Both the position numbers and the translations under genes were made by a program. A DNA stretch of 64,000 bases. Origin: Thermodesulfobacteriota bacterium (GTDB lineage: Bacteria > Desulfobacterota_D > UBA1144 > Nemesobacterales > UBA2774). A model generated the notes under the pieces. The model did no database searches, was not told where the DNA came from, and saw only the letters and a list, made by a program, of their open reading frames with translations. Below, piece after piece: positions 31,479-40,960 of this stretch (its first letter is position 1; every line of letters begins with the position of its first letter). The DNA is taken from the NCBI GenBank assembly GCA_035325995.1, contig DAOKYU010000005.1, positions 62,001-126,000 on the forward strand, in the 5' to 3' direction.

Positions 31479-33272
31479 TCATCTCTTTTCCGGGACGAGG
31501 ACGACGGAGAGGGACTCCCCTCCCCTCTCGACCGTCACACGGAGCCGCTCTCCCGGAGACATCCCCCTGACGGCCCGAACGTAATCGTCCATACCGGTGA
31601 TTTCCTCTCCCGAGACGCCTGTCACCCTGTCCCCCGCTTCGAGCCCCGCCTTCGCGGCAGGGCTGCCCTCGACGACGCCGAGGAGCCTTACGCCCGGGCC
31701 GCTTCCGGAATAATCGGGGAGCGCCCCGATATAAACCCCCGCCCCCGAGAGGCCCTCTCCGGGAAACGCGTCGCCGCTGAGCTCGCCGGCATCCCCCGAG
31801 CTCGCGATATAGCTCACGAGCTCCGCCGCGGCCTTCAGCACGGCGGCCGTCCCCTCGGGGTTTATCTTCGTCCACTCGTCAGAGGGTTTATGGTAATCGC
31901 CGTGAACGCCTGTCGAGAGATGAACTGCGGGGATGCCGTTCATGGCGAACGCCGCCTCGTCGCTCGGTCCGGGCGCGGCGCCGCCGTAATGCGCTTCGAG
32001 CCCGGCGGAGGTGCACGCGGCGTCGACCAGCGTCCTCCACGCGGGCGAAGACGTCCAGCCGAAAACCGCGAGTTTATCCCCCCGGAGCCTGCCTATCATG
32101 TCGAGGTTCACCATCGCGACAATCCTTCCGGGCGTCCGCCCCCGATTGGAGACGTAATATGACGAGCCCACAAGTCCCTTCTCTTCCCCCGAAAAGGCGG
32201 CGAACACGAGGCTCCTTCTCGGCCTCGCACCGGCCGGGGCAAAATACTCCGCGAGCTCCATAAGCCCCGCCACGCCCGACGCGTTGTCGTCGGCCCCGTT
32301 ATATATATCGTCGGCCGTCCCGCCGCCCGGGCGCGTTCCGAGGTGATCGTAATGCGCCCCTATAACTATCACCTCCCCCCTCACCGCCGGGTCGCGCCCT
32401 TCAAGGTACCCGACGACGTTCGACGCGCTGTCCCCGCCCCTCACGAGCTCGGTCCTTATCTCGGCCCGCGTCCCGGGCAGGGGAAGGGGGCTCCCCTCCT
32501 CTCCCGCGAGCGCCTCCTCCACGCCGTCGAGAGAATTCCCCGAGGCCGCCAGAATCTCCTCGGCCACGTCCCGCCTGACGATAAGCGCCTGCATGCCTCG
32601 CACCGCGGGCGGCGTGCCGAGCGCCGCGGACGTGATGTCTTCCTCCTCGCTCCTCGTGGTGGGGGTCGTGAATATCACCGCCCGCGCCCCCTTCTCCATC
32701 GCGGTCGCAATCTTGTGCCTGAGCGACGAGTATTCGTAATACCTCCCCCGCCGGTCGAGTCCCGGAGGCGCATACCTGAGCGCAAGGACGATCTTGCCGC
32801 GTATGTCGAGGCCCCCGTAGTTGTCGTACCCGAGCTCCGGGGCGCTTATCCCGTACCCCGCGAACACCATCTCCCCTGCCCTGAGCCCGTTCTCCGTATC
32901 CCCTAGCGGCGCATAATCGACGCCCGGTACGAGCCCCTCCTTTTTCCCTTTTATGGAGACGTAAAAATAGTTCGATTTACCGAGGGCGACCTTGGGCGAT
33001 ATCGGGAACTCCTGGAAATACGTCCCGCCGTCGCCCGCCGGGCGGACGCCAGATTCCTCGAATATGCGCGCGACGTAGCGGGCCGCCGCCTCCGAGCCGG
33101 GAGCCCCCGCCTCACGGCCTTCGAGATAATCCGACGACAGGTATTTTATGTGCGACATTATTTCCCCCGCCGTAATAGCCGGGTCCCCCACGGCGTCCCC
33201 CGTATCCTCCGCCGGAGACGGAAGCGCGGCCAGAACGGCGAGAAGGACCGTCAAAGCGATAAACCTTGTCAT
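31479..33272 (-). CDS. Exported M28-family zinc aminopeptidase with PA and PDZ domains
   Basis: Protein of 597 residues counted from the ATG at 33272, which gives a clean signal peptide (ALTVLLAVLAALPSPAED). An inserted PA domain (about 120-250) precedes the M28 catalytic core with zinc ligands visible in GAHYDHLG, YNGADDNASG, FSGEEKGL, NLDMIGR and the distant His in VHGDYHKPSDEW. A C-terminal PDZ domain (about 505-597, GVVEGSPAAKAGLEAGDRV) follows. Periplasmic removal of N-terminal residues from peptides is likely. It is convergent with the flavin reductase gene and divergent from lgt. Confidence 0.88.
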   Translation of the reverse strand: MTRFIALTVLLAVLAALPSPAEDTGDAVGDPAITAGEIMSHIKYLSSDYLEGREAGAPGSEAAARYVARIFEESGVRPAGDGGTYFQEFPISPKVALGKSNYFYVSIKGKKEGLVPGVDYAPLGDTENGLRAGEMVFAGYGISAPELGYDNYGGLDIRGKIVLALRYAPPGLDRRGRYYEYSSLRHKIATAMEKGARAVIFTTPTTRSEEEDITSAALGTPPAVRGMQALIVRRDVAEEILAASGNSLDGVEEALAGEEGSPLPLPGTRAEIRTELVRGGDSASNVVGYLEGRDPAVRGEVIVIGAHYDHLGTRPGGGTADDIYNGADDNASGVAGLMELAEYFAPAGARPRRSLVFAAFSGEEKGLVGSSYYVSNRGRTPGRIVAMVNLDMIGRLRGDKLAVFGWTSSPAWRTLVDAACTSAGLEAHYGGAAPGPSDEAAFAMNGIPAVHLSTGVHGDYHKPSDEWTKINPEGTAAVLKAAAELVSYIASSGDAGELSGDAFPGEGLSGAGVYIGALPDYSGSGPGVRLLGVVEGSPAAKAGLEAGDRVTGVSGEEITGMDDYVRAVRGMSPGERLRVTVERGGESLSVVLVPEKR

Positions 33273-33384
33273 CAAGAGATAAATTACCACAGCTTTTTCC
33301 CGCGCCGCGCCGTCCTCCACGCAGTTTGCGGACAGCCGGAAAGCATGTAAGACTTATCCTCAGTCCAGTTCAAGGGAGAGATGG

Positions 33385-34155
33385 GTGTACCCGGTACTAT
33401 TCACTGTCGGAGATATAGCCGTGTCCTCGTTTTCGGTCATGGTTCTCCTGGCTTTTCTGGTAGCGTACATACTGGCCGAGCCCGAATTCAAGCGTAAAGG
33501 CCTCGACGGAGGGCTGGTGGACCTCCTCCTCATCGCCGCAGTCGTAGGCGGCCTCGGGGGGGCGAAGCTCCTTTTCCTCTACCAGCAGGTCCCCCTCACC
33601 GACTTCATTCACGACCCGCTCCGCTACATGTCGTCCGGGTTCACGTTCCAGGGCGGGCTTATAGGCGCGGTATTCCTGGCGTGGCTCGTAACGCAGATGA
33701 AGCGCGTTCCGTTCCTCGTCGTGACCGACCTCGCGTCGCCGCTCCTGGTAATAGCCTACGCCGTCGGAAGGGTCGGCTGCCTCCTCGTGGGCGACGACTA
33801 CGGCACCCCCACGAATCTCCCCTGGGCGATAGCCTTTCCCAACGGCTCGCCCCCCACGTTCGACAGGGTGCATCCCACCCAGATCTACGACACCATCTGC
33901 ATGCTGATCCTGTTCGCCGTCCTCTGGAAGATAAGGAAAAAGGATTACCCCACGGGGTGGCTCACGGCCGTGACCATCATCGCGCTCGGTGCGCAGAGAT
34001 TCTTCGTCGAATTCCTTAGAGAAACCACACCGGGCTTTATCCCCGGGCTCTCCCAGGCGCAGATCATTTCCATAGTCCTCGTGATCATAGGCGTTATAAT
34101 GCTTAGAAAGATAAAGAAACGCCCCGCGTCCGCCGCGGGGGCCCGCACTTCGTAA
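33385..34155 (+). CDS. lgt: Prolipoprotein diacylglyceryl transferase
   Basis: Inner-membrane enzyme of 256 residues that adds diacylglycerol to the lipobox Cys of prelipoproteins, several of which are encoded here. Seven helices, the GRVGCLLVGDDYG signature loop and RVHPTQIYD are present. The start is GTG with GGGAG upstream; the nearby ATG at 33381 is in another frame. First of three closely spaced genes (lgt-trkA-trkH). Confidence 0.95.
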   Translation: MYPVLFTVGDIAVSSFSVMVLLAFLVAYILAEPEFKRKGLDGGLVDLLLIAAVVGGLGGAKLLFLYQQVPLTDFIHDPLRYMSSGFTFQGGLIGAVFLAWLVTQMKRVPFLVVTDLASPLLVIAYAVGRVGCLLVGDDYGTPTNLPWAIAFPNGSPPTFDRVHPTQIYDTICMLILFAVLWKIRKKDYPTGWLTAVTIIALGAQRFFVEFLRETTPGFIPGLSQAQIISIVLVIIGVIMLRKIKKRPASAAGARTS

Positions 34156-34167
34156 AGCGGAGATAAA

Positions 34168-35493
34168 ATGCATATAGTCATAATCGGAGCCGGCCAGGTC
34201 GGATCGTTCCTGGCAAGGAACCTCTCCACCGAACACGACATAGTAATAATCGAGAAAGACCACGAAACGGCCGAGAGGCTTAAGGAATCCCACGACGCGC
34301 TCGTCATCGAAGGCGACGGCGATAACCCGGTAGCCCTGGAAGAAGCCGGGCTCCCCGATGCCGACGTGCTTCTGGCGGTGTCGGGAGACGACAAGACGAA
34401 CATCCTGGCATCCACTCTCGCGGCCTCCATGGGCGTCCGTAAAATCATCCTCAGGGTAAGAGACCACAGCTACAGAAAATATCCTGAAATGATAAAGAAC
34501 GCCGACGTCTCCGTCGTGAACCCCGGCGACATTATCTCCGAAAAAATAGCGAGCCTGATAAGCTCGCCCTTCGCGTGGAAAACCGAAACGCTCGCCCTCG
34601 GAAAGATAAAGCTCTTTAAGCTCAAGATAGAAGACGACGCCCCCATTACCGGGCAGCGGCTGGCCGACCTCGGGCCGGCGAAATCGTGGATATTCGTCGC
34701 CGTTTCGCGAAACGGCAAGATAACGATCCCGACGGGCGAGACGAGGCTCAAGGAAGGCGACTACGTTTTCGCGCTCGGAGTCCCCGAGGTCCTCCACAAG
34801 CTGAAGCAGCTTTTCGGAGTCGTCGAGGAAGCCGTCCGCACAGCCGTGATAATGGGCTGCGGGAGGGTCGGAAAGGGCGCGGCGCGGACGCTCACGAAAG
34901 AGGGCATAAAGGTAAAGCTCATAGACAGCAATTCCGAAAAGGCGCGCCAGGCCGCCGAGGAGCTCGAAAAGGTGCGCGTATTCAAGGGAGACGCGACCGA
35001 CAGCGACGCGCTCAAGGAAGCCGGAGTCGATTCGGCCGACTACTTCCTGGCGCTCACGGGCGACGACGAGGAAAACGTCCTCAGCGCCCTTCTGGCCAAG
35101 AACCTCGGCGCTAAAAGAACGACGGTCCTCTACACCAAGCCCGACTACATAGACCTCCTCGAAACGATAGGCGTGGACAGGGCCATAAGCGTCAGGCTCG
35201 CGCTCGCCAACGAAATACTAAGCCTCCTCCACATAGGCGGCGTCGCGCACATCGCGCTCGTCGAGGAAGGCCGCGCCGAGGTGCTCGAATTCAACATCAC
35301 GAGCGAAACGAGGCTGAGCGGCGTCGCGCTCCAGGACGCGCACTTCCCCGAGGGGGCCATAATAGGCATCGCGCTAAGGGGGGAGGAAATCTTCATCCCG
35401 AGAGGCGATTACGTACCCCGGCCCGGCGACAGGGTCATAGTCTTCAGCCTCCCGGAAGCCGTTAAAAAAGTCGAGAGCATACTGGGCCAGTGA
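34168..35493 (+). CDS. trkA: Trk potassium uptake regulator TrkA
   Basis: Peripheral nucleotide-binding subunit of 441 residues that gates TrkH. It has two tandem RCK units, each with a Rossmann motif (HIVIIGAGQVGSFLARNL at the start; VIMGCGRVGKGAARTL near 228) and a TrkA-C domain. NAD(H) and ATP/ADP binding is expected from the family. Its stop overlaps the trkH start by four bases, showing a two-gene unit. Confidence 0.95.
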   Translation: MHIVIIGAGQVGSFLARNLSTEHDIVIIEKDHETAERLKESHDALVIEGDGDNPVALEEAGLPDADVLLAVSGDDKTNILASTLAASMGVRKIILRVRDHSYRKYPEMIKNADVSVVNPGDIISEKIASLISSPFAWKTETLALGKIKLFKLKIEDDAPITGQRLADLGPAKSWIFVAVSRNGKITIPTGETRLKEGDYVFALGVPEVLHKLKQLFGVVEEAVRTAVIMGCGRVGKGAARTLTKEGIKVKLIDSNSEKARQAAEELEKVRVFKGDATDSDALKEAGVDSADYFLALTGDDEENVLSALLAKNLGAKRTTVLYTKPDYIDLLETIGVDRAISVRLALANEILSLLHIGGVAHIALVEEGRAEVLEFNITSETRLSGVALQDAHFPEGAIIGIALRGEEIFIPRGDYVPRPGDRVIVFSLPEAVKKVESILGQ

Positions 35494-36944
35494 ATATCAG
35501 ACTCGCACTTCACATAATCGGCAACATGCTGAAGCTGCTCGGAGCCGTGATGCTGATTCCCGCGGCTTTCCCGATCTTCTACGGCGAAAACGACCTCGTC
35601 GCGATTCTGGCTTCGGCGATCATAACAGGGATATTCGGCTTCACGCTCGAACGCCTCACGAAACCCCTGGGGCCCGTGACCGAGCTCGGGCGGAAGGAGG
35701 GCTTTCTGGTGGCTACCCTCGCGTGGCTCGGCTGCAGCATATTCGGCGCGCTGCCCCTGTTTGTATACGGCGTCCTTCCGAACCCTGCCGACGCGTTTTT
35801 CGAATCGGTCTCGGGGTTCACCACCACCGGCGCGAGCGTCATCAGGGACGTCGAGGTATTGCCCCACGGCATACTATTCTGGCGGAGCTTCACGCAGTGG
35901 CTGGGCGGCATGGGCATAATCCTCCTCGGCATCGCGATACTCCCCCGCCTGGCTGTGGGCGGCATGCAGCTCATGGGGCTCGAATCCACGGGCCCCACGA
36001 CCGAAAAAATAACGCCGCGCATAGCCGAAACCGCAAAGAGCCTCTGGGGGGTATACGTCGGCCTCTCCGCCCTGCTTGTCATCCTGCTCACATTGGCCGG
36101 GATGCCGGTCTTCGAATCCGTCCTCCACTCCTTCTCCACTCTCGCGACGGGCGGCTTCGGCATAAAGAACGCCAGCGTCGCCGCTTACAACAGCGCCGCC
36201 ATAGACTACATACTCACCGTATTCATGTTCATCGGCGGGACGAGCTTCGTCCTCCTGTACTGGCTCGCGAAAGGAAAGCCGGGGAAGCTCTGGAAGAGCT
36301 CCGAGTTCAGGTTCTATCTGATATTCAATCTGATCGTTGTATTTCTCATAGCCTTCGAAGTGCGGATGACCATTTACCCGAGCTTCCTCGAAGCCTTGAG
36401 GTATTCGAGCTTCCAGGTCATCTCGATAAGCACCACGACCGGCTTCGTAACGGCCAATTACGACCTCTGGCCCACGATGTCCCAGCTCCTCCTGCTCCTG
36501 ATGATGTTCGCCGGCGGCTGTGCGGGCTCGACGTCGGGAGCGATCAAGAACATCAGGCTCGTCGTCCTCTTCAAGAAGGGCTACCAGGAAATGCAGAAGC
36601 TCGTCTATCCGCGCTCGGTCATCCCGATAAGGGTTGACAAGAAGCCCGTAGCGCCGGAGGTCCTTTCCAGCGTCTCGACGTTCTGCCTCGTTTACATATT
36701 CGTCTTCGTCGCCGGGACGCTCCTGCTGACAGCCGCCGAGAATCTCCCCATCCTGACGGCTGCGTCGGCCAGCGCTACGGCGCTCGGCAACGTCGGCCCC
36801 GGCATGGGCGAGGTCGGCCCCGTCGGCAGCTTCGCCGGCCTTACGGATTTCAGCAAGGTCGTCCTCGCCATCCTGATGCTCCTGGGAAGGCTCGAGCTCT
36901 TCACCGTCCTCGTTCTCTTCACGGCCCCCTTCTGGCGGAAATGA
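35490..36944 (+). CDS. trkH: Trk potassium channel subunit TrkH
   Basis: Membrane transporter of 484 residues with the four-fold pore repeat of potassium uptake channels. Selectivity-filter segments with the key Gly can be seen in SGFTTTGAS, FSTLATGGFG, ISTTTGFVT and ALGNVGPG. The start is GTG overlapping the trkA stop, which implies translational coupling. With TrkA it forms a complete low-affinity potassium system. Confidence 0.95.
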   Translation: MNIRLALHIIGNMLKLLGAVMLIPAAFPIFYGENDLVAILASAIITGIFGFTLERLTKPLGPVTELGRKEGFLVATLAWLGCSIFGALPLFVYGVLPNPADAFFESVSGFTTTGASVIRDVEVLPHGILFWRSFTQWLGGMGIILLGIAILPRLAVGGMQLMGLESTGPTTEKITPRIAETAKSLWGVYVGLSALLVILLTLAGMPVFESVLHSFSTLATGGFGIKNASVAAYNSAAIDYILTVFMFIGGTSFVLLYWLAKGKPGKLWKSSEFRFYLIFNLIVVFLIAFEVRMTIYPSFLEALRYSSFQVISISTTTGFVTANYDLWPTMSQLLLLLMMFAGGCAGSTSGAIKNIRLVVLFKKGYQEMQKLVYPRSVIPIRVDKKPVAPEVLSSVSTFCLVYIFVFVAGTLLLTAAENLPILTAASASATALGNVGPGMGEVGPVGSFAGLTDFSKVVLAILMLLGRLELFTVLVLFTAPFWRK

Positions 36945-37139
36945 CGCGCCCGCGACGGCCGAATATCCTCCGGATTTAAGCTTTTACTTTCAGAAGGTTA
37001 TGGTACTATTCACTTCGCTGTCCGCAGGGGCGGTATCTTCCCGGCACAGTCGGACAGCCCGGCGCACGGCGACGGCGGCGGGAAGTCGAAGCAAAGTCTC
37101 TCCGCACAAAGGTCGCACCGCCGCTCTCACGATTCAGGC

Positions 37140-38063
37140 ATGAAGGTCTTATTCGACGCAGACGAGCCGATAGGCAGCCCCACTTCCGCAACCATCGGGA
37201 ACTTCGACGGCGTGCATATGGGGCACAAGAGGATTCTCGCGGCCGTAAAACAGTCGGCCGCCGAGAAGGGTGTGGGCTCGTGCGTGATAACGTTCCATCC
37301 GCACCCCCAGAAAGTCCTCCGCAACATCGACGTCCCGCTCCTCCTCCCCATGAGGGAAAGGCTCAGGCTCCTCGAAGCCGAGGGCATCGACTACGCCGCC
37401 TGCTATACGTTCACGAAAGAGATAGCCGCCATGACGGCGGAGGAATTCGTAAACGAAATACTCGTCGGCAAGCTCCACATCAGGCACCTCATCGTGGGCC
37501 CGGATTTTTCGTTCGGCAAGAACCGCGAGGGCAACGCCGACATTCTCCGGAAGCTCGGCGAAAAACACGGATTCGAGATAGAAATAGCCGAGCCGTTTAC
37601 GATAGGCGGCGAGGTGGTCAGCAGCTCCGCCATAAGGAACCTCGTCAGGGCGGGCGACATGAAGAAGGCGGCGGCGTTCCTCGGCTACGACTTTTACATC
37701 GAGGGCACAGTCGGCGAGGGCGAAAAGAGAGGGCGGCAGATAGGCTATCCCACCGCCAACCTCGAAACGGACTGGGAGATACTCCCCAAAGAAGGCGTAT
37801 ACGCGACCCGCGCCCGCCTGGACGGCGTAAAGTACGACAGCATCACGAACATCGGCTACCGCCCCACTTTCGGCGACAGCAGGCTCCTCATCGAAACGCA
37901 TATATTCGATTTCTCCGGCAACATATATAATAAAAGGCTGGCCGTCGAGTTCGTCCGGCGTATAAGGGACGAAAGGCGATTCGAAAGCGTGGACGCGCTC
38001 GTCGCGCAGATAGGCAAGGACGTCGAGCAGGTAAAAGAGGCCCTCCTCGCCGCCGGCAAGTGA
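37140..38063 (+). CDS. ribF: Bifunctional riboflavin kinase / FAD synthetase
   Basis: Protein of 307 residues converting riboflavin to FMN and FAD. The N-terminal adenylyltransferase domain has GNFDGVHMGHKRIL and SSSAIRNLVRAGDM; the C-terminal kinase domain has GYPTANLE and the closing IRDERRFESVDAL. FAD from this enzyme would serve the ThyX-like and flavin-reductase proteins. The 195 bases before it hold no gene. Confidence 0.95.
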   Translation: MKVLFDADEPIGSPTSATIGNFDGVHMGHKRILAAVKQSAAEKGVGSCVITFHPHPQKVLRNIDVPLLLPMRERLRLLEAEGIDYAACYTFTKEIAAMTAEEFVNEILVGKLHIRHLIVGPDFSFGKNREGNADILRKLGEKHGFEIEIAEPFTIGGEVVSSSAIRNLVRAGDMKKAAAFLGYDFYIEGTVGEGEKRGRQIGYPTANLETDWEILPKEGVYATRARLDGVKYDSITNIGYRPTFGDSRLLIETHIFDFSGNIYNKRLAVEFVRRIRDERRFESVDALVAQIGKDVEQVKEALLAAGK

Positions 38064-38094
38064 TAGAATCACGGAAAACACGGGACGCACCGTA

Positions 38095-38955
38095 ATGCAG
38101 GTAAAAGCCACCACGAAAATCTACGGCATATTCGGCCACCCGGTCAGCCACAGCCTCTCCCCGCTCATGCATAACAGCGCCTTCGCGGCCCTCGGGCTCG
38201 ACTGCGTGTACACGGCGTTCGACGTCCGCCCGGACGATATCGACAAGGCGGCCGACGCCATAAGGGCCCTCGGCATAAGCGGCGTTAACGTCACCATCCC
38301 TCACAAGCAGACGATCATCCCGCACCTCGACGAAGTCTCGTCCGACGCGAAACACACGGGCGCCGTCAACACCGTCAAGAACGAAAACGGCAGGCTCACG
38401 GGCTACAACACGGACGTCGGCGGCTTCATGCGCGCCGCCCGCGAGGAGCTCGGCGTATCCCCCGAAGGCGCGAGCGTTCTTCTTCTGGGGGCGGGCGGCG
38501 CGGCGCGGGCGGTGATTTCGGCGTTCGGCATGAACGGCGCGAAGAGAATCGCCGTAACCAACCGCACCCGCGACAAAGCCGAAAAACTGGCGGAGGAATT
38601 CGCGGGGCTTTTCCCCGATACCTCTATATACCCCGTTGACTCCGGCGACGCCGGGGCCGTGGCGAAAGAGCTCGGCCTCACGGACGTCATCGTCAACTCG
38701 ACGTCGGGCGGCATGGAAGGCTCCCGCGAGCTCGAATTTAATATCGAGGCGTTGAGAGACGGGGCGGCGGTGTACGACCTCGTATACAAACCGAGAGAAA
38801 CCCGGCTCGTAAAGGAAGCGAAGGCGCTCGGTCACAAGGCCGTCGGCGGCCTCGGAATGCTGCTCTACCAGGGGGCCCTCAGCTTCGAGATTTGGACGGG
38901 CGAAACCGCCCCGGTGGGCGTCATGAGAAAAGCCATATCCCGGCCCGGCCGTTAA
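38095..38955 (+). CDS. aroE: Shikimate dehydrogenase
   Basis: NADPH-dependent reduction of 3-dehydroshikimate, fourth step of the chorismate pathway. The 286 residues show GHPVSHSLSPLMHN (shikimate site), NVTIPHK with the catalytic Lys, NTVKN, GYNTDVGGF, the dinucleotide loop GAGGAARAV with NRTRDKA marking NADP preference, and GGLGMLLYQG at the end. It lies 31 bases after ribF. Confidence 0.95.
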   Translation: MQVKATTKIYGIFGHPVSHSLSPLMHNSAFAALGLDCVYTAFDVRPDDIDKAADAIRALGISGVNVTIPHKQTIIPHLDEVSSDAKHTGAVNTVKNENGRLTGYNTDVGGFMRAAREELGVSPEGASVLLLGAGGAARAVISAFGMNGAKRIAVTNRTRDKAEKLAEEFAGLFPDTSIYPVDSGDAGAVAKELGLTDVIVNSTSGGMEGSRELEFNIEALRDGAAVYDLVYKPRETRLVKEAKALGHKAVGGLGMLLYQGALSFEIWTGETAPVGVMRKAISRPGR

Positions 38956-39087
38956 GGCTCCGCATCCATGTTTATTCCCGCCGGCACTAAATTTACCCCC
39001 GCCCTTATCCCCCCGCACACTGGTCAATCGGCCCCCTTTGTGCGATAATTAATTTCCAGGCACATACACGTCGAAGGAGGCCCTTTT

Positions 39088-39306
39088 ATGAAGGTAGTAA
39101 GTCCCGCTGGAGATTTCGAGATCAAGGTAAACGATTCGTCGGTAGAGGGAGACTTCGTCGTGCTCAGCGGGCAGATGGGGGTCTGGGACTCCAGGATATA
39201 CATGTCCCCGGCCGACATATGGCAGTTCGCCTCTATTTTCTTAAGGCCCGCTGTAATTCTCTACCTGCTCAAATTGCCCTTCAAATCGCTCTTCGGCTCC
39301 AAGTAA
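39088..39306 (+). CDS. Small conserved-looking protein of unknown function
   Basis: Seventy-two residues behind AGGAGG. The first half is beta-like and acidic (VSPAGDFEIKVNDSSVEG), the second ends in a hydrophobic stretch (IWQFASIFLRPAVILYLL, about 45-63) that could be a membrane helix, then KLPFKSLFGSK. The strong ribosome site and normal codon use support a real gene. No family recognised. Confidence 0.6.
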   Translation: MKVVSPAGDFEIKVNDSSVEGDFVVLSGQMGVWDSRIYMSPADIWQFASIFLRPAVILYLLKLPFKSLFGSK

Positions 39307-39456
39307 CGATTATCATGGCGAAATTTCCGCCGTCGTTCGGGCAGCCCCCGCCGCGGCGGAGCTCATACCGCGCTTGCAGAAGAATTGGGGCTTGAAAGTT
39401 CGGGGAATAATTCATACACTCTTAATATATAACCGCTTAAAGGAGGGTAACCGGAA

Positions 39457-39933
39457 ATGGTAGATAATTACGACGAGTTCGATTCTGACGTTCCAGTTAA
39501 CTATCGAGGCTTCGATCTCTCCGACGTGGATTATAACGATCTTTCGGGGCTCATGGAGAAGATAGACATAATCCATGAGGACATGAACAAGATCAAGGAC
39601 CTTTCGACCAAGCTCATCGACATTTACGAGACCTCCGGATCCTACAACGACCCGCACGGCGGCATCTACGAGAAGTTCCTCGAAGAGGGCATACGGGAAT
39701 ACGGCGAGGACAAGGGGCGTGAACTCATAGAGCTCCTTCTCGGCGGTCCGCACGAGTCGCCCAAGCTCCAGATAGCCAAAGCCAAGGCGCTTCTCATCTC
39801 CTACTGGAGGCTGTTCGAGGACGACGAGTCCGAGCCGATTCACCCCTCGCAGTTCGAGGAGAGCGACATCTTCAAAACGATCAAGAAGCTCACGGGGAAC
39901 AAGAACCTCTTCCCGACGCTGAACTCCCAGTAG
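39457..39933 (+). CDS. Acidic soluble protein of unknown function
   Basis: Protein of 158 residues, rich in Asp and Glu, mainly helical, with no signal or membrane segment. A heptad-like stretch DLSGLMEKIDIIHEDMNKI (about 28-46) could be a short coiled coil. AAAGGAGGG precedes the ATG by a good distance, so it is surely translated. No family recognised; the neighbours give no hint. Confidence 0.65.
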   Translation: MVDNYDEFDSDVPVNYRGFDLSDVDYNDLSGLMEKIDIIHEDMNKIKDLSTKLIDIYETSGSYNDPHGGIYEKFLEEGIREYGEDKGRELIELLLGGPHESPKLQIAKAKALLISYWRLFEDDESEPIHPSQFEESDIFKTIKKLTGNKNLFPTLNSQ

Positions 39934-39977
39934 CCGGGCGGTCGTGGCCTTCGATTTAAGAGGCCGGGCCCGTGAGA

Positions 39978-40955
39978 CTATTTCGGCCTTTCCAGCACTT
40001 CGGGATTTACGATGTGTTCGGGTGTTTTGCCGTCGAGCGCGAGCTCGACGCTCGTGACGGCCATGTCTATCATATCCTCCCTCGTCTCCCTGGCCGCGCT
40101 TCCTATGTGAGGGAGGAGTACAGTGTTTGGAAGGTGAAGGAGCCCCGGGTCAACCTCGGGCTCCTTCTCGTAAACGTCGAGCCCAGCCCCCCATATCACC
40201 CCCTCTTCGAGAGCCGCCGCCAGCTCGGCCTCTTTTATTATAGGGCCCCTGCCGACGTTCACGATTATCGAGCTCCGCTTCATCTTCCGGAACTCTTCGG
40301 CCCCGAAACGCCCGCGCGTGCCGTCGTTTAGCGGCGAGGCGATTACGAGGAAATCCGACTCTTCGAGCAGCCGGGGGAATTCGGCGTACTCGGCCCCGGT
40401 CTCTTTTTCGGAGACCTCGTTCCTCCGCCTGTTGTGGTAGAGGACCTTCATGCCGAACCCGGACGCCCTCCTGGCGACGGCCGAGCCGATGCGGCCCATG
40501 CCGAACACGCCGAGCGTCTTTCCGTGGACGTTCCGTCCCATGAGAAGCGACGGGTGCCACGTCTTGAATTTCCCGCTCCGGACGTATGTATCAGCCTCGA
40601 CGACCCTCCGCGCGACGGCGAAGATAAGGGCCCACGCGAGGTCGGCCGTGGTTTCGGTAAGCACGTCCGGCGTGTTGGTGACCATGACGCCCTTCTCGGT
40701 GGCGTAAGCGACGTCCACGTTCTCGTACCCGACGCCGCAGTTCGAAACTATCTTCAAATCGGGGAGGAGGTCGATAAACTCCCTGTCTATGGAATCGGCG
40801 ACGGTGGAGATAACGGCCGAAGAGCCCGCCGCGCCTTCGAGGAGCTCTCTCCGCGTCGGGAGGCGCTCTTCCCTGAACACGACGACTTCATACTTCTCCG
40901 CCAGCCTTCCGACCGCCTCGCCCGGGTACTCAAGGCTCACGAAAACCTTTTTCAT
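39978..40955 (-). CDS. D-2-hydroxyacid dehydrogenase (glyoxylate/hydroxypyruvate reductase-like)
   Basis: NAD(P)-dependent enzyme of 325 residues. The start at 40955 (MKKVFVSLEYPG) gives the family's usual N-terminus. The Rossmann domain has GVFGMGRIGSAVARRA; the catalytic Arg is in NVGRGPII, the Glu in GLDVYEKEP region and the His in LLPHIGSA. The residue pattern after the loop (NRRR) suggests NADPH. It starts 5 bases after the stop of the upstream uncharacterised gene, so the two are one operon and probably share a pathway. Confidence 0.9.
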   Translation of the reverse strand: MKKVFVSLEYPGEAVGRLAEKYEVVVFREERLPTRRELLEGAAGSSAVISTVADSIDREFIDLLPDLKIVSNCGVGYENVDVAYATEKGVMVTNTPDVLTETTADLAWALIFAVARRVVEADTYVRSGKFKTWHPSLLMGRNVHGKTLGVFGMGRIGSAVARRASGFGMKVLYHNRRRNEVSEKETGAEYAEFPRLLEESDFLVIASPLNDGTRGRFGAEEFRKMKRSSIIVNVGRGPIIKEAELAAALEEGVIWGAGLDVYEKEPEVDPGLLHLPNTVLLPHIGSAARETREDMIDMAVTSVELALDGKTPEHIVNPEVLERPK

Positions 40956-40960
40956 GCCGC

